Shown one piece after another: positions 1 through 11,888 of a stretch of DNA of 64,000 bases; positions within the stretch are counted from its first letter, which is position 1; each line of letters opens with the position of its first letter. The DNA is taken from the NCBI GenBank assembly GCA_949358305.1, contig OX442324.1:5585575-5649574 (forward strand), read 5' to 3'. A program made the position numbers and the translations under genes. The notes under the pieces were generated by a model. It did no database searches, was not told the DNA's origin, and worked only from the letters and a program-made list of their open reading frames with translations. This DNA is from Strigamia acuminata (Eukaryota; Arthropoda; Chilopoda; Geophilomorpha; Linotaeniidae).

Positions 1-28
1 AAAAAAAAGCATAAAGTTTCAAAACAAT

Positions 29-99
29 TGCATCGACCGGGAATCGAACCCGGGCCGCCCGCGTGGCAGGCGAGCATTCTACCACTGAACCATCGATGC
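29..99 (-). tRNA. tRNA-Gly (anticodon GCC)
   Basis: Read on the minus strand this 71-nt sequence has a 7-bp acceptor stem, a D-arm with TGGTTCAGTGG, an anticodon loop CTGCCAC with GCC at plus-strand positions 65-67, and a T-arm with GGTTCGATTCC. It closely matches the metazoan tRNA-Gly(GCC) pattern. There is no intron and CCA is not encoded. It decodes GGC/GGU, codons used heavily by the glycine-rich cuticle genes further along, but one gene is no evidence of a link. Confidence 0.97.
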
Positions 100-411
100 T
101 CACATCATCGGCTCCCATTTGATATGCATATGTACTAATTCATAAATTAATTTAACATATTTTCATATAAAAATTAAAAAAATACTTCAATATTCAAAGT
201 TAGCACAGAAATGCATGAAAATACACTAAATTCATGGAAAATATAGTGTAACCCCCTAAAAGTCTTTTGCCAAGAATACATAAATTAAAATTTTCGCCGT
301 CGAGAGGCGGCGAAATTGGAATTGTTTTGATTGTTTGTTCCCAGAATTAAATGGCTGCTGCAACACAATTTTTTGTTAGAAGTTGTTCCTGACACAAGTT
401 CAAATACCGAT

Positions 412-1065
412 ATGTCTGAAGACTTAAAAGCGCTGTTGATTGTGCTGAGAACAGGTATACAATTCGTGCATTAAATATTTCAAAAGAATAGTTTTACAAT
501 GATAATCTTACAGCTAGTCGAGCTTTGATATTCTTTCTCAACGTTGGATTGCCCCTATTTTCCATATACACAGGTAAAAAGATCACTTCACGATCGTACT
601 ACAAAATTTTGAAATGCAAAGTATACAGTACACAATACAGAAAGTTTACATTGCTGTTGTTTTAGGTTACAAGTACTCCAAAATGTGTCCAGCTGAATCA
701 TACCTTCCAAAATTTATGTTAGCAGACGGCATTCTTATGTGCTTGGTTATCTTAAATCGAATCAAGAGAGTGTTCCAAGATTTACCGGCAGAAATTTGTA
801 GTATTACTGAAAATGCAGTTGCTATTTCCTGGCTATTTTGCTTTTTAACACGTCTGTTTTCGCATTTTTTTCCCCTCTCAAACAAATTGTTCAAACGTCC
901 ATTTAATTTCTTTTAGGAACTTTCTTCATATACAATCTTTCCATTCCAGACTTGATGAACGTGAAGGCTCAAAATTATTGTCACAGATATGTTTATGGCA
1001 CGTCCGTTGTGTTAGTTGTAATCACATGGCTGGGATTATATATTTATTATTTCTTTTGTGTTTAA
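412..1065 (+). CDS. Small multi-pass membrane protein, TMEM272-like
   Basis: Four exons (412-454, 514-573, 666-800, 917-1065) join in phase to 128 residues. The protein has about four hydrophobic segments: near the N-terminus, after the conserved CPAESYLPKF, around the exon 3-4 join, and a C-terminal helix that follows NYCHRYVYG. The order CP(V/A)E..(I/L)P, then a helix, then N-Y-C-H and a last helix resembles TMEM272-like proteins of arthropods, a family without a firm function. The exon 3 donor (GTATTA at 801) was chosen because it is the only nearby one giving the right phase; the ATG at 350 stops after 13 codons. AATAAA-type signals follow near 1117 and 1145. The gene structure is more secure than the family name. 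Confidence 0.6.
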
Positions 1066-2985
1066 GCATGTTTTCAAATGCCCTCCTTTCAAACTCACAA
1101 AATATAAAATTAACGAATAAATTCAAATTTTAAAGTTGTTCAGCAAATAAATTATATGTGTATAACACATTTGCAATCTATTTTTTTTTATTTTTTTACA
1201 ATATGACAAACATCTCTTACTTGCTCCAAAGTTCCGAACGTTACAGTCATATAATATAGTTACACGAATGTCATGCGGAAAAGCCACTCGCGTGTGTCCA
1301 CAATCGGGTCAGTTTTCGAACATCACTCATTTCGCACACGTCCAATTTGAAGTGACGTTTTAAAATTAAATTTATCGAATGTTAAGAGTTTTAATCATTC
1401 ATAAATCGTATTTAACGTTGTGATAATGTGATTTGATTTGCACAAAATCAAATTATGACCATAAATCACTATTCATTTGCATAGTTTATGATTTATTACT
1501 TGATTTCATCACTCGTTGAATAGAAAAAGTGAATGTTAGCCATTTACTTACAAAATTCGCTACATTTTTCGCTTATTTGCACGAATATCGGCTCGATTTT
1601 AGTCCTCGATCTTGAAAACCTTTGGCACAAAAAAAGTTTCTTTTAGCTGAAAAATTCTTTTTCCTAATTTACTTGAGTTTGTACGTGTATCCATATTGTT
1701 GAAAAATGCCATTTTATAGTTGTCAGGTTTGTTGGCGCCTGGCTTGCATACATTTGAACGTAAAAACCTAAGGTGTCAGCTGGTGAAGTTGTGATTTTTG
1801 TCTTGACTATGGCGCCATAATGTCGCCATGGCTCTTGTTCTATCGTCTGCAAATTAATCATGCAGGTCTGAGCGCCCTTCATTAAAACATTCGTACAGAG
1901 TTTTGATGAGCATTGATTGAGGACCGAGACGTATTGATATTTTTATGGCGCCAGACTTCAAGCAACTTGTGCGGCGCAAAAGGAAATTTACTTTTACTTA
2001 ACCTACATTTGCAAAACTCTTCAAAGAAAGAAAAAAAAATACATAATCGAGCAAACTTTCAGCTATTCAAACGCGCAAGAAAATTTTTGTTTCAAACAAT
2101 CTGTTTGAATAAATCAGGCAGAAAAGTGGCGCCATTTTGATAGTGCTAAAAGCAACAAATTGAATTCCCCACAGATTTCATCTATTCCCTTCTTAAAACT
2201 TCCTCAAATGTATTTAAATCAGATCAACCTACAAACAAGAATGCGGATCTTCATTATAAACTGTATAGGCTAACATTAGTAACACAAATTATACATTTAT
2301 TTTAAACAAAAGTTAAAAATAAAAACACTTAAATTCTAAAAAACTGCCATTTTATTACCATTTTCCTTGTATTAAAAGAAAAGAAGAAGAAAAAAACTCA
2401 TTAAAACTTAAATTAGCATCAAATAACTAATATTAGATTATTCCAGTTCCTGTTTTTAGAGAACAAACTGTTATACTCATTTACTAGTCATCATGTTGGG
2501 CGCCATAGGCAAATAAACCAGGCCTTGTTCTTGGTAATTTCGGCGCGTGTCTCAGTCACTAAAGACTCTGTTGGTGGTTACGTTTGTGGTCAAAGCGGCG
2601 GTTTTTGTGAATGCAATAAATGAACCATTATGGCAAACTGTTGACGAACTGATGCAACCGATAGACCGCAATAAATAAAAATAAAAAAATATATAAAAAT
2701 TCTATCTATATTCGAGGCACAAACTAATTGAAATAAAAAAGAAAAAAAAAACGAAAAAAAAGAGCAGATTGATGACCTGACTGTACATCATTTGTTCATT
2801 AGACTCATTAAAAATTCTAAAAATACACAACTTTTTCAAAATATTTAAGAAAATATCCGTGTTTTAAGCAAACTTGTATTTGATGCCAGTCTGGGCATGC
2901 AGTCGCATTGGCGCTGGACCATCTTCCACTTGGAGCCACTGGGACCCTTCGTCTCCCCCCCACGCACTTCGATAAGACACTTGCA
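1066..2985. other. Intergenic spacer
   Basis: About 1.9 kb of AT-rich sequence with no reading frame that has coding character or usable splice sites. Its one peculiarity is the repeated hexamer palindrome GGCGCC (1734, 1811, 1947, 2128, 2499), which recurs at 4656 and 4689. A-rich tracts occupy 2660-2765. Confidence 0.6.
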
Positions 2986-2990
2986 CTACT

Positions 2991-2997
2991 TATAAAT
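2991..2997 (+). promoter_or_regulatory. TATA box of first Noggin-like gene
   Basis: TATAAAT lies 15-20 bases upstream of a TCAGCA-like initiator. The putative 5' UTR is interrupted by an intron (GTCAGT at 3067 to TTTCAG ending about 3127) three bases before the ATG. Confidence 0.55.
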
Positions 2998-3130
2998 CGC
3001 AAACCATCTCGTTCAGCACAGAAGCTCCGCGACGACTATCCAGACAACTGCACTCAAACACGACAAGGTCAGTCAGTTTCATTATTGATTTTCACTTTAT
3101 CAATATTCCGATTGCTTTCCATTTCAGATT

Positions 3131-3886
3131 ATGAAACGTTTCGTTCTGCTTGGCTTGTCAATTGTATTGACATGTGTTTCGGCAAGAATGACCCCGACAA
3201 ACCTGACCGATCTCAACCGATTTTCCCGTCGACAAAGACTGCTCATAACGAATCCCGACTGGACCTTGCGCACCCCGAAGAAAAGACAAATGAACCCTAA
3301 AGACTTGTTCCCAATCCTGGGACCCTTTTTCGACCCTCAATGGATGTCGGTGGACAAACCGAAAATTCTCGTCGTCAACCAATTGTACGCAGATGCGGAT
3401 ACTACATCGCCGCTGAGTAAATTACGAAGCGATTTTAAGAAATTGAATTTAACCGCCATTTTACCTGAAAATAATATAACAGCATTGGAAGAATGGCTTT
3501 TAAGTAAGTATTTTCAAACTTATTTCAAAAAAAAAAAAATTTAAAAATAAAATAAATTTAAAAAGAAAAAAAAATAAAGAAAAATTGGAATAAAATTTTT
3601 TACTTTTTGTTCAGAAAAAGTTTCGTGTCCAGTCAAATTCACCTGGCACGACGTCGGACCACTATTTTGGCCCCGTTGGATCAGAAGAGGCAACTGCTTT
3701 AATGACCCCAACGTTCCCTGTTCGTGGCCACCTGGAATGCAGTGTGTCCCTGCGGAAAGTTTCACAATACAAGTTCTTCGATGGGTATGTACTCGACGTA
3801 GAAGCACGGACGGGACTTTTTCACATAAATGTCAATGGATTCGAGTTCCTTATCCAGTCACGGCTGAGTGTTTCTGTTCCTGCTAA
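3131..3886 (+). CDS. Noggin-like secreted BMP antagonist, copy 1
   Basis: Two exons (3131-3503, 3615-3886) give a 214-residue preproprotein. An N-terminal signal peptide (MKRFVLLGLSIVLTCVSA) is followed by the Noggin N-terminal clip motif GPFFDPQWMS. The cystine-knot region (about 125-214) carries SCPVKFTWHDVG, LFWPRWIRRGNC, an R-W-V-C strand and the terminal C-x-C-S-C. Nine cysteines lie in that region, spaced as in vertebrate Noggin. In that family the protein dimerises and blocks BMP ligands outside the cell; the same role here is inferred. A related gene follows about 1 kb downstream in the same direction, so this is a tandem pair. The exon 1 donor is a consensus GTAAGT. Drosophila lacks a Noggin gene, so the pair is notable in an arthropod. 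Confidence 0.87.
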
Positions 3887-4874
3887 AAAAAAAATAATAA
3901 GAAATAAGAAAAATCGTATCTTTACTTATTTATTATTCCATAATAATAATATTCTACATGTATTTATTTATTTCGAATCGATATAAAATAAAGGAATTAT
4001 TTTACTAATGCTATTATCATTGATCCTTATAAAAACAAGCCCAAATTAACTATTAACGTTGGGTCATTTGACTTTAAACCATTTTGGAAAACCCCCTACT
4101 GCTGATTTGCTTTTTACTCTAACTCTAATTCCCTTAAGCTGAGCTCACAATTCGAGCTCACGTTAAAAGTGGGAGTGGGTTAATTCTATTGAAAAGAAGT
4201 CTTAAACACTTTAAAGCGAGGAATCCCTTTTCCTCTTCAAAGGAGTATAAGACTCAAGAATTCACCTCTTTTGGTGTGGAAAACGACATTTTTTTTCTTC
4301 CTTCAAATTGTCAAACAATCGGTGCCAATAAAAGGTGCTTAGAAAACACTTTAGTATATTAGACAGGAAATTGTATTAGTCTGTGAAAATCTCCCAGGTA
4401 TCCAAGTCACCTGCGGAGAATGCAGACTCAATGCTCAAAGGAAGTGTAAAGTCTGGTGCGAAAAACCTCAACAAGTTTCCATTTTTTTAAAAAAAAATAA
4501 AAATTTCTTTTATCAAATTCTAATTTCGGTTGGATTTTTATTATTATTATATTTTCTTATTTTTTTATACATTTAATCCAATGCAAAATCGTTGAGCAAC
4601 TGAACAGGGAAAAGATGAACTGTGAATAAAATTAAGTCCCCTTTTTAATTCTATTGGCGCCACAATTTTTTAGGGGGGCAGTCACTTTGGCGCCTTATAT
4701 CAAGCAGGAAAAACGAGCTTTGTGCGCATGCGTAGTATCGAGAGAAACTGTCCCCTCCTCTTGAAAGCACTTGAAGGATGTCGGGGGTCTCCAGAAATGT
4801 CGTGGCTGGTCCTACGCCCAAAAGCCCTGCACAGGAAAGTCCACACTCGCCTCTCACAGCTAAGCAACACCGCA
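3887..4874. other. Spacer between the two Noggin-like genes
   Basis: AT-rich spacer. At 4399-4490 a short open stretch after a CCCAG acceptor-like site encodes a cysteine-rich peptide (C-x2-C-x7-C-x3-C) ending in an in-frame stop. I found no partner exon. GGCGCC palindromes lie at 4656 and 4689. The 5' UTR of the second Noggin-like gene probably lies within 4700-4874. Confidence 0.5.
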
Positions 4875-6220
4875 ATGGCACTTTACCTGGTCAGTTTTTT
4901 ATCATTATATTTTGCATTTTTTATTTTTTGTTTCACTTTTTCTTGCTTTTCATTCAACTTTTATTGTGTTTTATGCCGTTTAAATTTTTTTCTTTTACTT
5001 TTATTTTTACTTTCTTTCTGTTATGAGTTATATCATAAGGGGGGAGCGTTGGGAATTGTTTGATTTCAGGTAAACAGGTTCAAACTTTGCTTTTGTAAAG
5101 TTAAGAAAAATACATATATATTTTTAACTTTACAAATTTCAAATTTTAAATTTCTTTTTCTCTGAATTGCGCATGATTTTCCAGATTCTTTTAATTTGGA
5201 TATTACAAAACAAATCCTTCGGACTGGGCCACACTCAATCAGGAGGCGCGACTCTCCGCCCCTCACCATCACACGATCTTCCAGTTCTAGACCTGATCGA
5301 ACCAACAAGTAACTTGTACGACCCACACGCAGAAAACCTCGACTCGCGAGTTTTACGGCAACGCCTCGGACCCCACTTCGATCCGCGCTGCATGAGTGTC
5401 CAACGGCCACTGGAATCGTTGGTCAGGCCCAATAGTTCTTTGGCCGCCTTTGGATTCAAACAGAATAAAATGGGTCGTTTGATTCCCTTGGGTCGAATGC
5501 CAAGAATCATTCGCAAATTGGAATTGGATTATATTCGATTGCCCAACGGGAAAAAAGTGAAGACGCGTTTGAGTCCAAATCTAAAAAGAAAAATGCAACA
5601 ATTTTTGTGGTTGCACACTCATTGCTCGGTGGTTCATGTGTGGAAGGATTTGGGGAACCGATTTTGGCCGAGATGGTTACGCGAGGGTCGGTGTATACCA
5701 GCTGCTCCACATTTTTCCTGCTCATTTCCCAGAGGAATGTCGTGCAAACCGAGTCAATCAGCTACTAAAGTGGTATGTAAAACAACCAACGAATCCAATT
5801 TTTCTCTACCATTAATTTCGTATAATTTTAAATATATATATATTATTTATATTTATACGTACAAACGATGTCAGTTTCATCCCATATGGAATGAAACTAA
5901 CATCGCGTATTGTATTTATTAAAACGTCAAAGTGATACGCATTTCAAATTAAAAGTTTTTATATTTATGCATACTTTTTGTTTAGAAAAAAGTTTTATTA
6001 TATATTATATATACATATATATAACTTTTTTTTTCAAAATTTGATTTTTGTAAAATAAAAAAATACATCTTTTTTTAAAAATATTTTTTTTTTTAAATTG
6101 AATTAAATTTTTTTTTTTTAGATTTTACGTTGGCATTGTAAAGACTGGGAATCATTAACCGATTGCGACTGGATTCAAGTGCGATACCCATTGGTCACAG
6201 CTTGTTCATGTTCTTGCTAA
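4875..6220 (+). CDS. Noggin-like secreted BMP antagonist, copy 2
   Basis: Three exons (4875-4889, 5185-5772, 6122-6220) encode 233 residues. I chose the ATG at 4875 over the one at 5173 because five codons (MALYL) followed by a GTCAGT donor splice in frame onto ILLIWILQ and complete a good signal peptide. Domain order matches Noggin: clip motif GPHFDPRCMS near residue 70, a basic linker, then HCSVVHVWKDLG, RFWPRWLREGRC, SFPRGMSC, ILRWHC and the terminal ACSCSC. Nine cysteines sit in the knot region, and the clip motif has one extra. The second intron cuts the knot just before ILRW, an intron copy 1 lacks. It lies in tandem with copy 1 but the sequences have diverged well, so the duplication is not recent. 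Extracellular BMP binding is inferred from the family. Confidence 0.87.
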
Positions 6221-8336
6221 AGGACAATTATTTCCATTTTATAAACACGTAGTTATTTTTTGTAGTTATTTTTATATATCACTTTTATTAATAGTTCAAA
6301 TAATTAATTTTTAATAGTCAATTTTAAATGTTTTTTTTTGTAGCTTAGTGTTATAATATATATACATTTCATCCCATATTAATGGATACAAATATCACCT
6401 ATTTATTTTCTTTAGTGTGTAAGATCTGTTTTTGTATAGAAGGAACTCATCATTTTCATCAGCATAGCAATAATTTATGTATTAAGTTAGAAATAGACCG
6501 ATTTTTCATATACAAATTCCATGTAATTTAAAGTGTATGATTTGTTAAATAATGAAGTAAATTTCTCTTTACCTCATAACTTATTGTTTCTAGTCACTTA
6601 AAAATAGTGTTCGAAGAAATAAATTTTTCCTAAATATTTTTTTTGTCTTTAAAATGTTGTATATTTCTAATTCTGCCTCGCCTCTACCTGTTAGCAGAAG
6701 CTTTCACCATAAAATTAAAATAGAAAAAATAGAAAATCTTTATGCGATTAGCACAGAATTACACACTTCCCACGCCACACTTTTCAAATGCCATAAAATG
6801 AACTTTATAAAAATATCTTTATAGTTACTTAGTGGCATTTGATTTCAACACATACTTATAACGTACACGTATAAATTTCCTATTCTCTGTCTCCGAACAA
6901 ATCTATATAAATCCACGTCATACTCTAAAGAATTTTTTTTTAAATCAAATTATTAAATATATACACTACTAGTTTTATTTAGTAACCCTTTCAGTGGTAA
7001 CTCGAAAGTCTGCTTATTTTCCCTACTGTTAACACATCTGAGACTCAAACCTCCATTAAAAAATGAAATTTAAATCTATTAATGTAAAAAGTAAATGCTA
7101 AGCGCATTAATAAAGTAATTTAGACTAAACAAAAAGCATTTAAAACATATTTAAACTGATTTTGTCAATCTAACTTGAAAAATGGCGGCCGATTTAGTTT
7201 GTTTTCAGTCGCATAGGGGAAATGTGCACGACATTTAAACAACAAAACATGTTTAACTGCAAGTTATTCATTCGTCTACTGTGTATACGCAACAAGAAAG
7301 ATTTCAATACCTGATCGACTAACATTCGAGGGTGATTTTTCCGTAAGAATTTTGATGAATCTACATTTGTGACATTTTTAGCTGATTTCTGCAACCATTA
7401 CACAGAGAAATTAAAATATTGTAAGAAATAAAGCGAATGAAGCAAATTGAATAATTTCTTACCATATTTCTTTTAAATAATAACTCTCCTTCTCAGGTCT
7501 CAACATAGAGAATAATTAACACTTAACCCCTATCATCCGTAAAAATATTTTCATTTCCATTTTACAATCAATTGCATAAAAATTCAAATATAATCTTTAA
7601 TTACAAGTGCGATATCGGTTGTTTCTTTTGCACATCCAGATTTGCTTTTAAAAAAAGACTCCGAAGATGACTTCCCTCCCGAACTGACCTAAAAATAAAT
7701 CATTTTTAAATTAAAAACTGTTGATACATGACAACAATAAAAGCCTTACAGTTTTCATAACATTCCGCACTTATGTAATAACATATTTAATTTGTCAGCT
7801 GCTCAACTGTCTGCAGATTTAAAAAAAATAAATACACATAAACTTAAAATTCTATAGAATCTTGCGAAGAATTAATTAATTACTCTGAGATGACGTTGAA
7901 TCAATTCGAAAATTTGCTGCTACAATATGAACATATCTGTATTAGAAGTTAAATATCTGGGTACAGTAACGTGTTTTAGAATGCGACTCGATCTGAATCT
8001 AAAAATAAGAAAATAAAAGTTAAAACACAGCACAACACAACGCACATTTATTTGTTTTTTCACTTACGTACATACAAATAAAAGCTCGAAAGTTTATGAT
8101 AAATCAACTGGGGGTTAAGTCACACATTACCGGTATATTCTATTCAAGGAAACCAATTTTTTTTCTGCTTACTCGACAAATTAAATAAGAAACGATGCTT
8201 GAAATTGGAAAACGAAGCAAATGTTTGAAACATGATTACGTCACACGAATCCTGGGAAACGCCGACCAACGAACCAATGACGTTTCAGTACCACTCCAAG
8301 CTAACTCGCATGATGCTCTGTTTAGCCACATTGAAT
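6221..8336. other. Intergenic spacer upstream of the P element
   Basis: AT-rich sequence with polyadenylation-like signals just after the Noggin-like gene and no convincing exon. A short open frame on the minus strand around 7194-7394 lacks coding character. Confidence 0.55.
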
Positions 8337-8344
8337 AGACCGAC
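8337..8344 (+). repeat. Left 8-bp target-site duplication of the P element
   Basis: AGACCGAC immediately left of the terminal inverted repeat. The identical octamer lies immediately right of the other end (13088-13095). Eight-base duplications are the hallmark of P-superfamily insertion. Confidence 0.92.
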
Positions 8345-8373
8345 CACAGTATAGAGAAGAGACAGTAGGGCAA
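8345..8373 (+). repeat. P-element left terminal inverted repeat (29 bp)
   Basis: Identical over 29 bases to the reverse complement of 13059-13087. Beyond it, on the inner side, the two ends diverge at once. Confidence 0.92.
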
Positions 8374-8529
8374 TGTGTGTTAATCCCTGGCCTGTAGTTG
8401 CATCTGCGCATGCGTCTAACGCCACCTGGCGGCCATCTAGTATCAACCTCGAGTTTTGTATTGTGCACATGTAGTATTTTTATTTCGTGTTTCCAAAAAA
8501 CATAATAAAAACATTATTTGCAACTTATA

Positions 8530-11500
8530 ATGAAACTAAACGGTGGGAGATATTGTGGGGCACTTCATTGCAATAATAATGCAATAAGAAATCCAACGTT
8601 ATCATTTTTTAGATTTCCTAAAAATCCAGACAGGTAAATATTATCCAAAACTTGTTCAAACACCATTAAATTTTTAATTTTTTATCGTAATTTGTGAAAA
8701 AATCGAGATAAATCGTTAAAAATATTGTATTTTCGCACAAAATCATTACTTATCGTTAGAAAATACATTAATTTGTCACAAAATTGCAATAAATAGTTAG
8801 AATTTATCGTAATTTTTCACAACATATATCGTAATTTGTCAAAATCACATTATTTATCGTTAGAACATACCGTAATTTGTCAAACAATTGCGATAAATTG
8901 TTGACGAATATTGTAATTTGTCAAAATTATCATATATCGTCGAGAAATCGTAATTTCAAACAAAATCGAAGTAAATTGTGATAAAATGTTGTAATTTCAC
9001 ACAAAATCGCAGTAAATTGTGATAAAATGTTGTAATTTTACAGAAAATCGCAGTAATTTTTGATAAAATGTTGTAATTTCACTCAAAATCGAAGTAAATT
9101 GTGATAAAATGTTGTTATTTCTTTGCATTACATTTTTTAATTACATTTTTAAAATTAAATAGAAGTAAACGATGGTTAATAAACACGCGCCGCTCAGATC
9201 TGGATGGGGAAACGACAGATTATTTATATAAAAATATATGCTTGTGCAGCCAACATTTCACTGACAGTATGTTCATGAATGTCACGGAACGAAATTCTCT
9301 AGTATGGAATGCTATACCAACAGAATTTAGTGTTCCAAACAAGCCAAAAGCTCTTGAAAATAAAAGGAAAACCAAATCTTCACTTGGTTTGAGAACAGGT
9401 ATATCTTTTGGTTAAATAATTTTGGTTAAATAATAATTCCTTTAAATTTATAAAAACTACAGCTGATAATGAAAATCAAAGTCAAACCCAAAAAAGAAAA
9501 AGAATTGTCAAAACTGACCCAATCAAGAAATTTAAAGAAAACAAGATTCCTTTCATCAACAGTAATTATTTAAACAAACAATCTGACATTTGCTTAATTA
9601 AATATAATGATTTCTCCAGGCCCTCCATTGGAAAGTAGTAATTATTCTGACATCACTGCAAACAATTCCATTGATTGTTATGTCAGTGATGACAGTGATG
9701 ACACTACGAATCAGACGAAATCAGCCGCAACAGAAGTTCAAAGTTGCAAACAATACACGCCAAGAAAAAAGAAACTGCAGATGCAAATAACCAATTTACG
9801 CCGAAAACTTAAACGCTCTGAAGATTCTAAACAAAGGCTGTCATCTACAACAAAACCAGTGTCAACAAATGATGCCTTAAAAGTTCTTGAAAACAAGCTA
9901 ACTCCTCTGCAGTATGAACTTTTAAGAGCGCAAGTCAAAACAAGCAATGAAACATCAACATCCAGAAAACATTGGTGCCCAATAATGAAAAGTTTTTCTT
10001 TAGGTTTAAATTATAAGGGTGCAGGTGCTTACAGGTATGTAAAAAATTATATTCGCTTGCCATCTAAAAGAAGTCTTCATAACTTTTTACCTCAACAAAT
10101 CCTAGATTGTGGATTGTGTGAGATAGTAATAAACTCTTTGCAAAAACCTAAACCAAACGAATCTATACTCTGCTCACTGTGTATAGATGAAATGAGTTTA
10201 AAAGAACATTTATTCTACTGCAGTAAGAGAGATATAGTAGTAGGCTTTGAGGATAATGGTATTGTAAATGGGCACAAAAAAGCTAACTCAGCATTAGTTG
10301 TAATGTGCCAAGGTTTATTAAAGAAATTTAAGCAGCCTGTTGCATATTCTCTATGCAATGCATGTACTAAAACAGAGAATGTTATAGCAATAATTAATAA
10401 GTGTGTCCATTCTCTTGACAAGGTTGGGTATTGTGTGGTGGCAGTGATTACGGATCAAGGCCCTAATTTCTTATCAATGGCTAATGAATTAGGAGTAACA
10501 ACAGAAAAACCATATTTCTTTATTAATTCAAAAAAAATATTTTATATGTACGACCCCCCCCATCTCTTGAAAAGTATTAGAAATAATTTTATGAAATATA
10601 CAGTGCATTTTGAGGGAAAGACTGCTTCATGGGATATAATTAAATCTGTGTATTTGGAGGACAAAAAAAGAAATTTTCGCCTTATGCCTCGAGTCACTGA
10701 AAAACACATCAATGTAACAAATTTTGGAAAAATGAAAGTTAAACTGGCTAGTCAAATTTTTAGTCACTCTGTTGCTGCAGCAATTGAAACGGAAGTGGCT
10801 AAAGGTTTTTTACCTGCTAAGGCATTAGAAACAGCTGATTTTGTTGGGAGAATGGACAAATTGTTTGATTGCTTTAACAGCAGTAACATAAGTTCAAATA
10901 AACGTTTCAGACGAGCTATTGGTGGGAAAAATGGGCAAATTGAGGATTTTATAAAACGGGGATTGTTATGGATGGGTTCTCTTCAGTTCAGAGACACAAA
11001 AACAAATAAAAATGCAAAAAGTATAAAATGTGTACGTGGATGGCTCACAACAATGAATGCTTTGCTTCAGTTAAAAAAGTATTTAGGAGAAGAACCAAAC
11101 AATGTTACTTTTTTGTTTACACGAAGGCTTAACCAAGATTCTCTTGAAAATTTTTTCGGCATAATTCGAAGTAAGGGGGGATTTAATGACAGACCTACAC
11201 CCATACAATTTCAACGTAGCTTTCGTCAAGTTTGTATGAACAACATGTTACAACCTGGTATTAATGGAAATTGTCTTGATTTTTTGAGGATTTAGCCACA
11301 GATTTAACTACATTAAACAATGTTGACTCGTCTTTGGATTCAGGAAATAAAATTCACTTGCTTTCAATGACATCAAATATGAACACATCTGAATATATTT
11401 TTCCGGAATTAAAAGTTGAGTCGCCATTTCTTAATGAAAAGGAATCTTTCTTTTATTTTAGTGGATATTGCTTGAAAAAAATTTTATTAGAACATGAGTG

Positions 11501-11888
11501 TAATCAATGTCAAATTGAGCTAAATGGGACTAGGGAATTGGACATGCCAGAAAAGTTATTCTGTTTTTTTAAGGCATATGATAATAGTGTTGATACATTT
11601 GCTAATTTAAAAATTCCTTCTAATTTATTTGTAGAATTTTTAATGGAATGGGAAAAAATTTTTTCGCTGTTGTTTGGTTTGCATGGCAACAAACCAAATA
11701 TTAAAAAGTGTATAACTTATAAACTTAAAGAAGTCCCTTGTACATTCAGTTGCACTGATTTTCCAATATTTAAATTATGTGAATATTTTTTGAAAGTGAG
11801 AATTTACTACACCATCAAATTTCATAATAATAGCCATAATATTAAAAAACCAACTAATTCAAAATTAAGCAAATTAATTCATGCTTAA
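8530..11888 (+). CDS. THAP-domain P-element transposase with a frame change
   Basis: Exons 8530-8633, 9163-9398, 9463-9561 and 9620 onward join in phase. The N-terminus is a THAP zinc finger: C-x4-C in YCGALHC, FPKNPD, then RWLINTRR, the C-x2-H pair in CSQHF, and NAIPTEF as the AVPTIF box. A basic, coiled-coil-like linker follows. The RNase-H-like catalytic part has candidate acidic residues in CIDEMSLKEH, ITDQGPNF and DSLENFFG, with the GTP-binding insertion region around YDPPHLLKSIRNN. The first frame stops at 11293-11295 after about 704 codons; the family C-terminus (FFYFSGYCLKKI, then C-x2-C) continues one frame back to 11888. The junction is a T6 run followed by G (11281-11287). The full length, about 900 residues, would match THAP9/P transposase. 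It is either a one-base loss or a programmed -1 shift. Confidence 0.88.
8965..9128 (+). repeat. 41-bp tandem repeat in THAP intron 1
   Basis: Four units start at 8965, 9006, 9047 and 9088 (ATCG[CA]AGTAAATTGTGATA-type), exactly 41 bases apart. More degenerate copies built on ATCGTAATTTGTCA extend back to about 8690. They fill most of the first transposase intron. Confidence 0.8.
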
